64,000 nt of DNA from a virus. Where the stretch lies: IMG/VR virus record IMGVR_UViG_3300028840_002618, positions 1-64,000 of that record; one strand, 5' to 3'. Within the stretch, counting starts at the first letter, position 1. Every line of letters starts with the position of its first letter. Made by a program: the position numbers and the translations under genes. The notes beneath the pieces were generated by a model. That model was not told the origin of the DNA. It searched no databases and was given only the letters and a program-made list of their open reading frames with translations. Shown piece by piece: positions 23,368 through 31,257 of this stretch.

Positions 23368-23556
23368 ATGAAGTTTATGGATCGTTTTGTCAAAGAGTTG
23401 TTAGAGGTCGGGATCGAGTTGTCGGCAGAGGATCGTCGTCGTTACTGGAGAGGGATCTATACGACCAGAGAACTCGCTGAGGTTCTGGGAGTTGATCAGG
23501 AGATCGTAGACGCGGCATGTGACCGCGCTGACCCCATCCGTGTGGAGGATCTGTAA
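23368..23556 (+). CDS. 62-aa putative helix-turn-helix protein
   Basis: GAGGAGGTTCCAA precedes the ATG. The segment TTRELAEVLGVDQEIVDAAC has helix-turn-helix character. The small size suggests a regulator or DNA-binding accessory protein. First gene behind P2. Confidence 0.6.
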   Translation: MKFMDRFVKELLEVGIELSAEDRRRYWRGIYTTRELAEVLGVDQEIVDAACDRADPIRVEDL

Positions 23557-23557
23557 A

Positions 23558-23962
23558 ATGTCTGAACGTCGAAACGTTGTTGTGGATGGTCAAGAGTTCA
23601 CCGTGGTTCGGTACTGGGTGATCGGGTCTGGGCTGGTCGTTTTTACCGCTCTGGAGGAGGAGTCAGGGAAGTTTCCAGAGTCCAGCCACTCGTCGGTCTA
23701 TTCGTTCGGCGGCGGGGAGAGTTTGGGCAAAGTGTATTCTCGACGTCTGCCCGAGCGGTTGGCAAATCTGCCCTCGTACACGGTGGATCGATATGATCGA
23801 GTTGTAGCGTGGTCTGAGGGGCTGAAAAAGTTCTGCCACAAGGTCATCCTGGAGGCTTATCCGGAGTTGGTAGAGTCTGGGAATGTTCGTATCTCGGGCG
23901 AGGACTACGAGTTGATTTTTGAGAATGGCGCAGAGGCCAAGGCCTACTGCGGTCTATCATAG
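23558..23962 (+). CDS. Early protein, 134 aa, unknown
   Basis: Start chosen at ATG 23558, one base after the previous stop; the longer frame overlaps that gene. Beta-rich first half (VVVDGQEFTVVRYWVIGSGL), helical second half. No family recognised. Confidence 0.65.
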   Translation: MSERRNVVVDGQEFTVVRYWVIGSGLVVFTALEEESGKFPESSHSSVYSFGGGESLGKVYSRRLPERLANLPSYTVDRYDRVVAWSEGLKKFCHKVILEAYPELVESGNVRISGEDYELIFENGAEAKAYCGLS

Positions 23963-23975
23963 AGAGGGGATCGAG

Positions 23976-24437
23976 ATGAACTGCAAGCATTGTCGTTGGG
24001 ATGGTAACATCATCGCGTGTCGGAACGTGGTAGAGGCAGGGAACTGCCCGATGGAGCCGAGCCAGTACGTGTACGAGCAGGATCGCCGCGAGGAGGATCG
24101 TCAAGAGTGGGCTGACATATTGACCGATATCCAAGCACAGTTGGGTACCATAGTCAACCAGTTGGAGATGTTTGCTCGTGAGGAGGATCGCAGGGATCTG
24201 GAGGTCTACATGATCGCTCAGATCAAGACCATCATGGGCGGGATGGGGTATCGCACGCATAACACGACCGTTCAGGACTTGATCGATAGTATGTCCACCT
24301 CAGAGTTGGGAGAGTTCTGCGAGATGTGCGGTTGTGAGTTGCAGTCTGGAGAGGAGAGGGACGTAGGGATCTGTGGTCACTGTCAGGAGGTCATGGAGGA
24401 GGAGATCGCTCAGGACGAGGCTCTGGCGTGCGCGTAG
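23976..24437 (+). CDS. Early protein with two Cys-rich ends, 153 aa
   Basis: ATG at 23976 after AGAGAGGGGATCGAG. N-terminal MNCKHCRWDGN and C-terminal CEMCGCELQSGE plus CGHC make one or two zinc-binding sites around a helical centre. Terminator follows at 24450. Function unknown; could be a zinc-dependent adaptor. Confidence 0.7.
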   Translation: MNCKHCRWDGNIIACRNVVEAGNCPMEPSQYVYEQDRREEDRQEWADILTDIQAQLGTIVNQLEMFAREEDRRDLEVYMIAQIKTIMGGMGYRTHNTTVQDLIDSMSTSELGEFCEMCGCELQSGEERDVGICGHCQEVMEEEIAQDEALACA

Positions 24438-24449
24438 GTCTGGAGAAAA

Positions 24450-24479
24450 CGGGGAGATCTTGGAGATCTCCCCGTTTTT
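24450..24479 (+). terminator. Intrinsic terminator of P2 operon
   Basis: CGGGGAGATCT (24450-24460) and AGATCTCCCCG (24464-24474), 11-bp perfect stem, three-base loop, TTTTT (24475-24479). Confidence 0.9.
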
Positions 24480-24493
24480 GTTGCAATTGACTC

Positions 24494-24543
24494 TTGACAG
24501 TGGGTGCATTCTATGGTACTATGTCTCTGACAGTGAGTTGATT
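24494..24543 (+). promoter_or_regulatory. Early promoter P3 with conserved downstream element
   Basis: TTGACA (24494-24499), 17 bp, TACTAT (24517-24522), CTGACAGTGAGTTGATT (24527-24543). Drives the long early operon 24567-30152. Confidence 0.85.
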
Positions 24544-24566
24544 AAATTCTGAGAGGGAGTCCAAAA

Positions 24567-24770
24567 ATGTCTCAAGTTATGGATGTCAAAAGGATGTACA
24601 TGGTTGCTGGTGGGTATATGGAGGATACGCCCGAGGTTGCGTGGGAAAAAGGTTTCTGCGCCCGCGAGTCTGGGGAGTCCCTTGAGCCGAACCTGTATGA
24701 GGAGTCAGATCAAGATCGTCACGCTGCGTTTGAGCGGGGCTGGCGTTTCGCAGATGGTCAGGAGGGGTAG
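24567..24770 (+). CDS. 67-aa protein resembling RMF/CrpP-type small proteins
   Basis: The plan WEKGFCARESGES, then NPY-like PNLYEES, then AAFERGWRFADGQ matches the 'G-x-x-A-x-x-G ... NPY ... W-x-x-G-W' pattern of ribosome modulation factor-like and CrpP-like proteins. GAGAGGGAGTCC lies upstream. In bacteria such proteins bind ribosomes or, as reported for CrpP, modify antibiotics; here only the fold-level similarity is suggested. Confidence 0.55.
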   Translation: MSQVMDVKRMYMVAGGYMEDTPEVAWEKGFCARESGESLEPNLYEESDQDRHAAFERGWRFADGQEG

Positions 24771-24772
24771 AG

Positions 24773-25114
24773 ATGTTCAAGATCAAAGAGGGTAGCAAGG
24801 TGCTCGTCAAGCATGGGTCCGAGATCCGTGTCCTGGAGGGTACGGTAGAATGGGCCAACAAGGACAAGGATCGCGGTGGATGGTCCTACATGTGTTCTTT
24901 TGGTGGGGACATGGGGAACGTGCACGAGAGTGAGATCCAGTGCGTCGAGGTCGGAGAGTTGTACACGGTGACCTGGTTGATCGATGGGATGCCGGGAGCA
25001 ATGTCAACGTTCGAGCGGGACAAGGCCCTCCGCAAGCAGAATTGGGTTGACCGCAAGGGCGGGCAGTGTTGGACGACGACACGCGTCCTGGATCAGTGGG
25101 TCGCCTATGAGTAG
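24773..25114 (+). CDS. Early protein, SH3-like beta-barrel, 113 aa
   Basis: N-terminal EGSKVLVKHGSEIRVLEGTV and a Trp/Gly pattern suggest an SH3-like barrel. Starts 2 bp after the previous stop, and overlaps the next start. Unknown function. Confidence 0.6.
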   Translation: MFKIKEGSKVLVKHGSEIRVLEGTVEWANKDKDRGGWSYMCSFGGDMGNVHESEIQCVEVGELYTVTWLIDGMPGAMSTFERDKALRKQNWVDRKGGQCWTTTRVLDQWVAYE

Positions 25115-25340
25115 TGCAGAGGAGGTCAGGGCATCGGCTGAAATACTGGTCAATGCCCACGACCGTTGTCAGAGAGGGGAGATCGGGACAGAGGTCGTGC
25201 ATTGGTTGGCAGAGGAGCATCGCAAGGTGCTCAAGGCCTACGCGCCCGAATGGAAGCGGAAAACGGGGAAACGGCTGTTTATCCCCGCAGATAACAGGAG
25301 GCTGATCACGGTTGTTGTGAGAGGTCGCAGAGGTTACTAG
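25107..25340 (+). CDS. 77-aa early protein
   Basis: ATG at 25107 overlaps the previous stop (ATGAGTAG). Helical first half, basic C-terminus ending RRGY. No recognised family. Confidence 0.6.
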   Translation: MSSAEEVRASAEILVNAHDRCQRGEIGTEVVHWLAEEHRKVLKAYAPEWKRKTGKRLFIPADNRRLITVVVRGRRGY

Positions 25341-25353
25341 AGAGGGGTCTAGG

Positions 25354-25836
25354 ATGGAAAACGTACAAGAGTTGGTTAGAGATCTTGCAAAGATTGAACA
25401 CAGGGTACAGGTCGGTCAAGAGTTGATCGAGGGGATGCCAAAGGAATTGCCGGGAGTCGCCAAGATCCTGTACACCGGCGCAATGCTGTTTGATGTTCAG
25501 GGATGGAACGACTTTTGGGTCTGGCGTAGGCTGATGGGTAACCGGCTGTTGCCCGGGAACGTGGGCCATGATGTGAGCTTCGAGACTGGAGTGATCACAC
25601 GCAAGCCGGCGCACAACTATTTTGGCGAGTTGACAATGAGCTTCTTTTACTCTGATCAGGAATGGCCCGAGGAGGTCTGGAAGAAACGGTATCTCAGTTA
25701 CTCGGGCGAGGACTCTTGGGAGGAGGAGCACGGCGTCAAGTGGATCAAGGTGGCGGTATGCGTCTGCGGGACCAATTGCACAAAGGTCCAGGTCGGGACG
25801 GAGCCGAAATACGAATGGAGATGTGAGGGAGCATGA
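25354..25836 (+). CDS. Early protein, 160 aa, unknown
   Basis: AGAGAGGGGTCTAGG precedes the ATG. Trp-rich middle (GWNDFWVWRRLMG) and a Cys-containing C-terminus (CVCGTNC, WRCEG) that could bind zinc. Overlaps the next start by 4 bp. Confidence 0.65.
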   Translation: MENVQELVRDLAKIEHRVQVGQELIEGMPKELPGVAKILYTGAMLFDVQGWNDFWVWRRLMGNRLLPGNVGHDVSFETGVITRKPAHNYFGELTMSFFYSDQEWPEEVWKKRYLSYSGEDSWEEEHGVKWIKVAVCVCGTNCTKVQVGTEPKYEWRCEGA

Positions 25837-26114
25837 TGAAAAGAAAAAAGATCAAGGTCTGGAGGAGAAAACGGGCATCGCCAAAGAGAGGCTTTGGCAA
25901 GTGGCGTCTGTACGTGATCAGTGTAGAAGCAGGTAGGCCGTGGTATGGGTACAGCCTCGTGGTCTTGGCGAGGAGTCGGAGAGAGGCTGAGCGCCTGGTG
26001 TACACCACCCTGGATGGCAGGATCGTATGGGAGGACATTCGGGCGGCGCAAGACAGCCTCATGATCCTGGACATCAAGCCGCAGGCAATTGTCTCCCGGT
26101 GGGGCGACTGGTAG
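25833..26114 (+). CDS. Basic early protein, 93 aa
   Basis: Very basic N-terminus (MMKRKKIKVWRRKRA) followed by a small alpha/beta part (WRLYVISVEAGRPWYGYSL). Could bind nucleic acid. No family recognised. Confidence 0.65.
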   Translation: MMKRKKIKVWRRKRASPKRGFGKWRLYVISVEAGRPWYGYSLVVLARSRREAERLVYTTLDGRIVWEDIRAAQDSLMILDIKPQAIVSRWGDW

Positions 26115-26126
26115 AGAGGGAGAGTC

Positions 26127-26720
26127 ATGAAGATCTACAACGTGGAGGTCTTGGATTCCTGCCCCATATGTAAGGGACAGGAGGTCCAGGTCAGGTACGT
26201 AGGCGTGGAGGTTGATCAGGATGGGACACCGCTCCGGTCGGTCTGGAGATGTGAGGACTGTGCCGGGGAGATCTCGGGCAACTTGTTTGACTGTGAACCG
26301 ATGATCCTACACAAGGCCACTATGCCCGGGGCCATTCATGATGTTCGCAGGATCATGATGGCGTCGATCATAAAGGGGGTCCGTCTGGAGATCACGCATC
26401 CAGAGTGCTACTATGATCTTGTCGTCTCAGTAGGTGACCGGCCTGTGTATCTCGCCAAGGTAAGATCTCGCAAGTATCACAGTCACTGGGACTATGAGAT
26501 GACAGGTCCGCAGAGGACGAGAGCGCGACACCATATGGTCCAGGTCGCCTGTTGTGGACCTGTGGGCGATTGGCATTATCTCAAAGTGTGCCGGTTGTCT
26601 CAGTTCAAGCAGATGATCCAAGAGATGTCTACATACGGGAGCTTTGGGCTTACCCACTTATCCGAGTTGGCTCTGGGCCGCGGTTGGCCCGAGTCTATTG
26701 TCAGAGAGGAGTTGCTGTAA
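26127..26720 (+). CDS. Early protein with N-terminal zinc ribbon, 197 aa
   Basis: CPIC (about 11-14) and CEDC (about 43-46) form a zinc ribbon; the rest is mixed alpha/beta. AGAGAGGGAGAGTC precedes the ATG. Ends at the start of the next gene (TAATGG overlap). Confidence 0.7.
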   Translation: MKIYNVEVLDSCPICKGQEVQVRYVGVEVDQDGTPLRSVWRCEDCAGEISGNLFDCEPMILHKATMPGAIHDVRRIMMASIIKGVRLEITHPECYYDLVVSVGDRPVYLAKVRSRKYHSHWDYEMTGPQRTRARHHMVQVACCGPVGDWHYLKVCRLSQFKQMIQEMSTYGSFGLTHLSELALGRGWPESIVREELL

Positions 26721-27172
26721 TGGTAGTAAAACTATGGAGATGCCAGGACTGTGGCAAAGAGTTTGATACGTTCATGGGAGCGCTTGACTGTGAGGTCGGG
26801 ATCGATCCGATGAACTTGTCTGACGGTGACCTAGAGTCGGACAAGTGGTACACTCAGCAAGAGATCGCCGCAGAGTTGGGCAAGAGTCTGGAGGCTGTAC
26901 GTCGCTGGTTCTATGGGAGGGCAAGCAAGATCTTTCCTCACCAGTTGGATCTGGCGTACCGAGAGGACAGCGACTGGGCCAAAGAGCATGGGGTCTTGGA
27001 GGGAGTTCACGGTAACGTCCGGTGGATCGTGCCAGAGAGAGATGTCCAGGCGGCAAAGGCCGCTTACGCCTCTCTCGGGCCGAGCGCCAAGGACTGGGAG
27101 TACAAAGGCCCAATCTACCACTATGACGGTGGAGGCTTTTTGTTCTACACGGAGGAGGTAGAGAATGTCTGA
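26720..27172 (+). CDS. Early DNA-binding-like protein, zinc knuckle plus HTH, 150 aa
   Basis: ATG at 26720 overlaps the previous stop (TAATG). N-terminal CQDCGKEF is half a zinc site. A helix-turn-helix of the Mer/excisionase type follows: WYTQQEIAAELGKSLEAVRR (about 41-60). Likely a transcription regulator or host-DNA-binding protein. Confidence 0.6.
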   Translation: MVVKLWRCQDCGKEFDTFMGALDCEVGIDPMNLSDGDLESDKWYTQQEIAAELGKSLEAVRRWFYGRASKIFPHQLDLAYREDSDWAKEHGVLEGVHGNVRWIVPERDVQAAKAAYASLGPSAKDWEYKGPIYHYDGGGFLFYTEEVENV

Positions 27173-27962
27173 GGTTGATCCTCGTCTTTTGGAGAGGTTG
27201 CAGAAGCTGTTGTCTCTGGCAGATCCGGAGGCGAATGACAGTCAGGCACAGATCGAGGCCGCGCTGAGCAAGATCGATGAACTGCTGGGGCGGTATGGAC
27301 TGACGATGGCGCAGGTCAAGTCATACGAGGCCGATGATGTGATCGGTAAGGGGCTGACGTACATCAAGTACAAGGAGGACGATGGTACGTTGATCTCGGG
27401 CAAGTTCAATGAGTGGCTGATCATCCTGGTCCATGGCATCGCATATGGCAACCATTGCAGGTGTCTCTTTACTCCGTCTGGGGGAGCTTTTTATGGACGG
27501 AAACAGGACGTGGAGGTCTGCAAGTTCTTGTTTGACAGTCTGACGTACAGGTTGATCTTGTTGTCAAGAGAGGAGAGAGATCGGTACTGTCAGGAGTACA
27601 AGGAGGATCACGGCAGGACGGCATGGAAAGCGTGGGGATCGTCGCATCCTCGGCCCTGGCGTCGGGCGTGGTTGGAGGGGGCTGCGCAGGGGATCGCCAA
27701 GCAGTTCAGGGAGATGCGGATCGCCCGAGAGCCACCGGAGGACGAGAGCACAAAGGCCGTGGTTGTCGCTCATGACAAGGCGATACAGACCTGGATGGAC
27801 GAAAACCTTGGCCCGATCAAGAATATCACTAGTAGTCAATTTGCAGAGGCTCAAGGGTATAGGGCCAGGGCTCGAGGTCGGGAGGTTGGGGAGAGTCTGC
27901 AAATACGGTCTGGGATCAATGGAGACGCGGGAGCAATCGCCGCGCTAGATGCAGGAGCATAG
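27165..27962 (+). CDS. DUF2786-like protein, 265 aa
   Basis: The N-terminus LERLQKLLSLADPEAND with later LLGRYGLTMAQV matches the DUF2786 domain, a helical module common in phages and mobile elements. The central part has several Trp and charged residues; C-terminal helix. Overlaps the previous gene by 8 bp. Biochemical role unknown. Confidence 0.75.
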   Translation: MSEVDPRLLERLQKLLSLADPEANDSQAQIEAALSKIDELLGRYGLTMAQVKSYEADDVIGKGLTYIKYKEDDGTLISGKFNEWLIILVHGIAYGNHCRCLFTPSGGAFYGRKQDVEVCKFLFDSLTYRLILLSREERDRYCQEYKEDHGRTAWKAWGSSHPRPWRRAWLEGAAQGIAKQFREMRIAREPPEDESTKAVVVAHDKAIQTWMDENLGPIKNITSSQFAEAQGYRARARGREVGESLQIRSGINGDAGAIAALDAGA

Positions 27963-27972
27963 GAGGTCAATC

Positions 27973-29688
27973 ATGGGAGACAATGGATCTGGGTTCAACT
28001 GGGTAGAGCATCGAGACGAGGCAGAGAGGGCAACGTACGATCCGGATGATGACAAGATCAGGATCTATACAGACTTTGTGCCGAGGCCGATGTTTGACGC
28101 ATTCAGGGCGGCGGGCTTTTCTCGGGCGCCCAAGCAGGGATGTTTTTTCCAGGTATGGACGCCGCACAGGGAGGACATCGCTCTCGCTCTGTGTGATACC
28201 ATCGAGGACGAGGATAGTACACTGCAGGAGAGGGCAGAGGAGAGATACGGACGGTTCGCCGGGTACAAGGCCAATGCCGGCAGGAGAGCGACTGAGGCAA
28301 TGGATGCAAGCCGCAAGGCCGTGGAGGGGATTCCGTTCGGACAGCCGATCCTGGTCGGTCATCACTCGGAGAAACGGCACCGGAGGGACATCGCCAGGGC
28401 GCAGAGAGCAGCAGATCGGGCCGTAGAGGAGTTTGACCGGCAGGACTACTGGTCATGGAGAGCGGCGGGAGTTCTGAGGAACGCCGGGCGCAAGTTCAAC
28501 CTGGGGACGGTGTATAGGAGGATCAAGAAACTCAAAGCACGGGTGCGAAAGTCCAAGAAAGATGCTCGGACTTCTCCCGCAGACCGGAACAAGTATTGTC
28601 AGTCCTGGATCTGGGCAGAGAGGAGAGAGGAGAACGAGCTTTTCTGGGAGAAACACGGGCGGGGGATGCGGTATCACGACCTGGACCCAGAGGATCGGAG
28701 ATCGTTCCGAGAGACGTATATCCCTGGGGCCATTCACCGCAAGCGGTTCTACCAGAGATGGATCAGGCATGACGAAGGTCTGATCGGGTACTGGCAAAAG
28801 ATCTATGACGAAGTACGGCCCGATGGTCTGGAGGGGGGAGCGGAGAACCAGAGAGAGATCAAGAAAGGGTACTGGGTTCAGAGTAAGAGGTACGGCGGTT
28901 GGGCCCAGGTGGTCAGAGTCAACAAGAACCGGGAGGGCATGATCAACTCCGTGTCCATCGACACCAAGACCTATACTCGGAGGTTCGCGATCCGGATCTG
29001 GGATTATGAGAACATCAAAGAGATCAAGACGCCTGAGGAGTACGCTGCAATGTCTGAGGGGGAGCAGTTGGGCGAGGATCATACCGGTTTCCGTGGGGTC
29101 AAGGAAAAGGATCCGGAGAAAGAGGAGGCAAGAGAGATCGCCAAAAAGGTCTCTGAGGTAGAGCTTGAGGTCAGGTACGACAATGACTTTCATCCGACGC
29201 CTTTCCCTGTAGTGAGTAAAATGATCGACTGGTTGGATATTCCTTCCTTGTTGTCCATCTTTGGGCCGAATGGGCCTTTTCTGGAGCCGAGTAGTGGGGA
29301 TGGGAGGATCATACAGGAGATCAAGATCAAGTTTCCTGACGTGACCGTGGGCTTTTTTGAGACAGACCAGAGATGTCAGGTACGGAGCGTCAATGCAGGA
29401 GGGATCTTTCTGGCAGAGGATTTTATGCAGATGCTCGAGTACGAGATCTACGCCGGGGTCATCATGAACCCACCGTACAGCAATGGTCAATGGAGAAAGC
29501 ACGTCCAGAAGGCCCACCGGATGCTCAAGCAGGGAGGTCGGCTGGTCGCATTGGTGCCGATAGGTGGGATCTATGGGGAGTTTGCAGACTGGTTGACTGG
29601 GGTAGGAGGATACCGGGGCGAGGATCTGGGGAGCGTGTTCCCAGGGACCAAGCTAGAGACGACTATCGTCGTGGTAGAGAAAGAGTAG
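27973..29688 (+). CDS. DUF3560 plus adenine DNA methyltransferase fusion
   Basis: 571 aa from ATG 27973 after AGGAGGTCAATC. N-terminal DUF3560 region with the signature PFGQPILVGHHSEKRHRRD at about 121-139. A C-terminal amino-methyltransferase domain has the SAM-site FLEPSSGDGRI near 435 and the catalytic MNPPYSNGQW near 497 (NPPY, N6-adenine type). This domain pairing is frequent on mobile elements. It presumably methylates adenine in phage or host DNA; target unknown. The final gene cluster after it ends at 30152. Confidence 0.85.
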   Translation: MGDNGSGFNWVEHRDEAERATYDPDDDKIRIYTDFVPRPMFDAFRAAGFSRAPKQGCFFQVWTPHREDIALALCDTIEDEDSTLQERAEERYGRFAGYKANAGRRATEAMDASRKAVEGIPFGQPILVGHHSEKRHRRDIARAQRAADRAVEEFDRQDYWSWRAAGVLRNAGRKFNLGTVYRRIKKLKARVRKSKKDARTSPADRNKYCQSWIWAERREENELFWEKHGRGMRYHDLDPEDRRSFRETYIPGAIHRKRFYQRWIRHDEGLIGYWQKIYDEVRPDGLEGGAENQREIKKGYWVQSKRYGGWAQVVRVNKNREGMINSVSIDTKTYTRRFAIRIWDYENIKEIKTPEEYAAMSEGEQLGEDHTGFRGVKEKDPEKEEAREIAKKVSEVELEVRYDNDFHPTPFPVVSKMIDWLDIPSLLSIFGPNGPFLEPSSGDGRIIQEIKIKFPDVTVGFFETDQRCQVRSVNAGGIFLAEDFMQMLEYEIYAGVIMNPPYSNGQWRKHVQKAHRMLKQGGRLVALVPIGGIYGEFADWLTGVGGYRGEDLGSVFPGTKLETTIVVVEKE

Positions 29689-29695
29689 GGAGATC

Positions 29696-29902
29696 ATGAA
29701 GTTTACCAAAGAAGGCAACGAATGGTTCTCGGAGTGTAGGGACTTCAAGATCGAGACGACCCTGCACGGCAGGATCTTGTTTCATCGTCATTACATGAGC
29801 AAAAAAAAGAACGACGCGTTGATCAAGAGAGCGGATCGCATTCGGTCAGCGGTAGATCTCCAGGGTCCTCTGCCCGACGAGTTTAGTGTAGAGGGGGTAT
29901 AG
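29696..29902 (+). CDS. 68-aa early protein
   Basis: GGGAGATC precedes the ATG. Mixed, basic in the middle (HYMSKKKNDALIKRADRIR). Unknown. Confidence 0.65.
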   Translation: MKFTKEGNEWFSECRDFKIETTLHGRILFHRHYMSKKKNDALIKRADRIRSAVDLQGPLPDEFSVEGV

Positions 29903-29903
29903 G

Positions 29904-30152
29904 ATGGACGAAGGGTATAGGAGTGAGGATCTGATCGAGTCTGGAGATCTAGAAGAGTCTATCATGGAGATGAAAAAGATCCTTGAACAGAGACAGGTCG
30001 CCCGGGTGACAATGGTCGGAGTGGTTGGCGAGTTGTGCGGTAACAAGGCCGTTCTGGACCCTCAGATCTGGGGAGATGTCAGCAGGATCTATAGGGATCA
30101 GGAGGAGATCAACGCCGCCATCAAGAGATGGCTCAAACGCCTTGGGGCTTGA
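29904..30152 (+). CDS. 82-aa helical early protein
   Basis: Begins one base after the previous stop. Two helical segments; C-terminus KRWLKRLGA. Its TGA stop overlaps the -35 box of the next promoter (30149-30154). Confidence 0.65.
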   Translation: MDEGYRSEDLIESGDLEESIMEMKKILEQRQVARVTMVGVVGELCGNKAVLDPQIWGDVSRIYRDQEEINAAIKRWLKRLGA

Positions 30153-30178
30153 CTAAGATCTCTGGGGTATGGTAGAAT
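30149..30178 (+). promoter_or_regulatory. Promoter of small RNA 2
   Basis: TTGACT (30149-30154), 18 bp, TAGAAT (30173-30178), on the plus strand ahead of a convergent minus-strand operon. Confidence 0.65.
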
Positions 30179-30184
30179 AGAGAC

Positions 30185-30250
30185 ACTACTATAGCAGTGA
30201 GTTCAAACAAAAAGCCACCGCGCAGGGGCTCTCCCGAGCAGTGGTTTTTT
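30185..30250 (+). ncRNA. Putative small RNA 2
   Basis: About 66 nt with no open frame of use. Contains a 5' hairpin around CACTACTATAGCAGTG, the sense sequence CAGTGAGTT shared with the early mRNA leaders, and a terminator in which AAAAAGCCAC (30209-30218) pairs with GTGGTTTTTT (30241-30250) around a GGG/CCC inner helix. Confidence 0.55.
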
Positions 30251-30277
30251 GTTGCCACCTGTATGGGGCAGGGGAGG

Positions 30278-30814
30278 TCAAGGGCTTGGGGGATAGATGA
30301 TCGCCTCGTCTGCTTCACAGGAGGGACAGACGTCAAGTTCTCGGACGGTTGACTGCCAGACGTGGTCACAGTTGACACACCGGAAGGCGCAGACAGGGCC
30401 CTCCCGGTTCTGGAGGTAGGAGGAGGCAAACCCGAAGGATGCTCCACCTGCACAGGCGGTCAGGAGTAGGACCAGAAGGATCTGGGCCGTGAGTCGCCAG
30501 GAGTCGCGCCGGCGCGTTTGGGCCGTGGCGAGTTCTACGTTGGTCTCCGTGAGGAGTCGGCGCACGTAGGCGTCCGTGTGGGCGACCGTACGGTTGACAT
30601 CGGCCTCCCCTTCCTCCTCGATCGCGTCGACCTGGGCCTGGGCCTGGAGTGCTTGAGCCTTGGCCTCGTCAGTCTGGGAGGCTTGGATCGTTGCCCATAG
30701 CTCGAGTTCTGAGGGCTTGGAGGTCTGAGGACGTGAGGTGATCATGATCGCCGTAGAGACAACGATCAAACCCAATCCCGCAATCGCTCCCAGTAGTGCC
30801 GCTAGTTTCTGCAT
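30278..30814 (-). CDS. Membrane protein with coiled coil and C-terminal zinc ribbon
   Basis: 178 aa; ATG at 30814 chosen (GGAGAGACCTCCA upstream) because the extra N-terminal codons of the longer frame lie in the GATC repeat. TM segment near residues 5-26, Ala/Gln/Glu-rich coiled coil at about 45-90, second TM at about 110-135, then a zinc ribbon CVNC...CPSC at the C-terminus. Distal gene of the ParM operon. Function unknown; may anchor the actin-like filament or take part in lysis. Confidence 0.65.
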   Translation of the reverse strand: MQKLAALLGAIAGLGLIVVSTAIMITSRPQTSKPSELELWATIQASQTDEAKAQALQAQAQVDAIEEEGEADVNRTVAHTDAYVRRLLTETNVELATAQTRRRDSWRLTAQILLVLLLTACAGGASFGFASSYLQNREGPVCAFRCVNCDHVWQSTVRELDVCPSCEADEAIIYPPSP

Positions 30815-30838
30815 TGGAGGTCTCTCCTTTTCTGTGAA

Positions 30839-30932
30839 CATGATCATGATGATCAAGATCTCCCCTATAGAGCTGGATCTTGTATATATGGGGGATCATC
30901 ATGATCATGATCATGATCATGAGCGGGCCGCC
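30839..30932. repeat. GATCATGATC palindromic element, copy 1
   Basis: Left arm CATGATCATGATGATC, centre with CTCCCCTATAG and TATATATGGGGG, right arm a tandem run of GATCAT units. Matches copy at 50575-50653 in sequence and orientation, including CTCCCCTATAG and ATATATGGGGGATCATC. The two arms are inverted repeats of one another. It overlaps the 3' end of the gene at 30865. Confidence 0.85.
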
Positions 30933-31161
30933 TCTCGGCGGCCAGTGCTAAGAGTTTTCTGACTTTGGAACAGACCCAGCGCCATTGGTACTTGTGCTTC
31001 TCACAGCACTGGGCGCGCCCGTTGGTCAGGACGGTGTCACAGCCAGGGTAACGGCACACTCTCTTGACGTTTCGCTCCTCATAGGCTGGATCCTCTCCGT
31101 ATTTTGTCGTGCCGTGGAGGTTGGCGAGATCGAGTTCTGGATCAGTGTAGCCGTCCGACAT
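30865..31161 (-). CDS. 98-aa Cys/His-rich protein whose C-terminus is encoded by the GATC repeat
   Basis: Zinc-binding pattern CRYPGCDTVL, then CCEKHKYQWRWVC. The last 20 residues (HDHDHDHDD, PPYIQDP) are encoded by the palindromic repeat, implying insertion of the repeat into the gene's 3' end. Function unknown; similar C-x(4)-C...CC-x(2)-H modules occur in small phage and plasmid proteins. Confidence 0.65.
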   Translation of the reverse strand: MSDGYTDPELDLANLHGTTKYGEDPAYEERNVKRVCRYPGCDTVLTNGRAQCCEKHKYQWRWVCSKVRKLLALAAERRPAHDHDHDHDDPPYIQDPAL

Positions 31162-31215
31162 ATGGGACTTTCTATGTGATAGATTCTACTACTCCCCCAC
31201 CCCGTCTATCTCTCC

Positions 31216-31257
31216 AAAAGCGTCTGGGGCGGGGGAGGGGGCAGATGCAACGCTTTT
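31216..31257 (-). terminator. Hairpin at end of lysin gene
   Basis: AAAAGCGT (31216-31223) pairs with ACGCTTTT (31250-31257), 8 bp with a long G/C-rich loop, overlapping the stop codon of the lysin gene. Weak T run within the stem on the minus strand; probable partial terminator. Confidence 0.5.

Noticed and set aside
28453-29517. 354-aa minus-strand open frame over the DUF3560-methylase gene
   Set aside because: Opposes a gene with catalytic NPPY and DUF3560 signatures; composition is typical of an antisense shadow.
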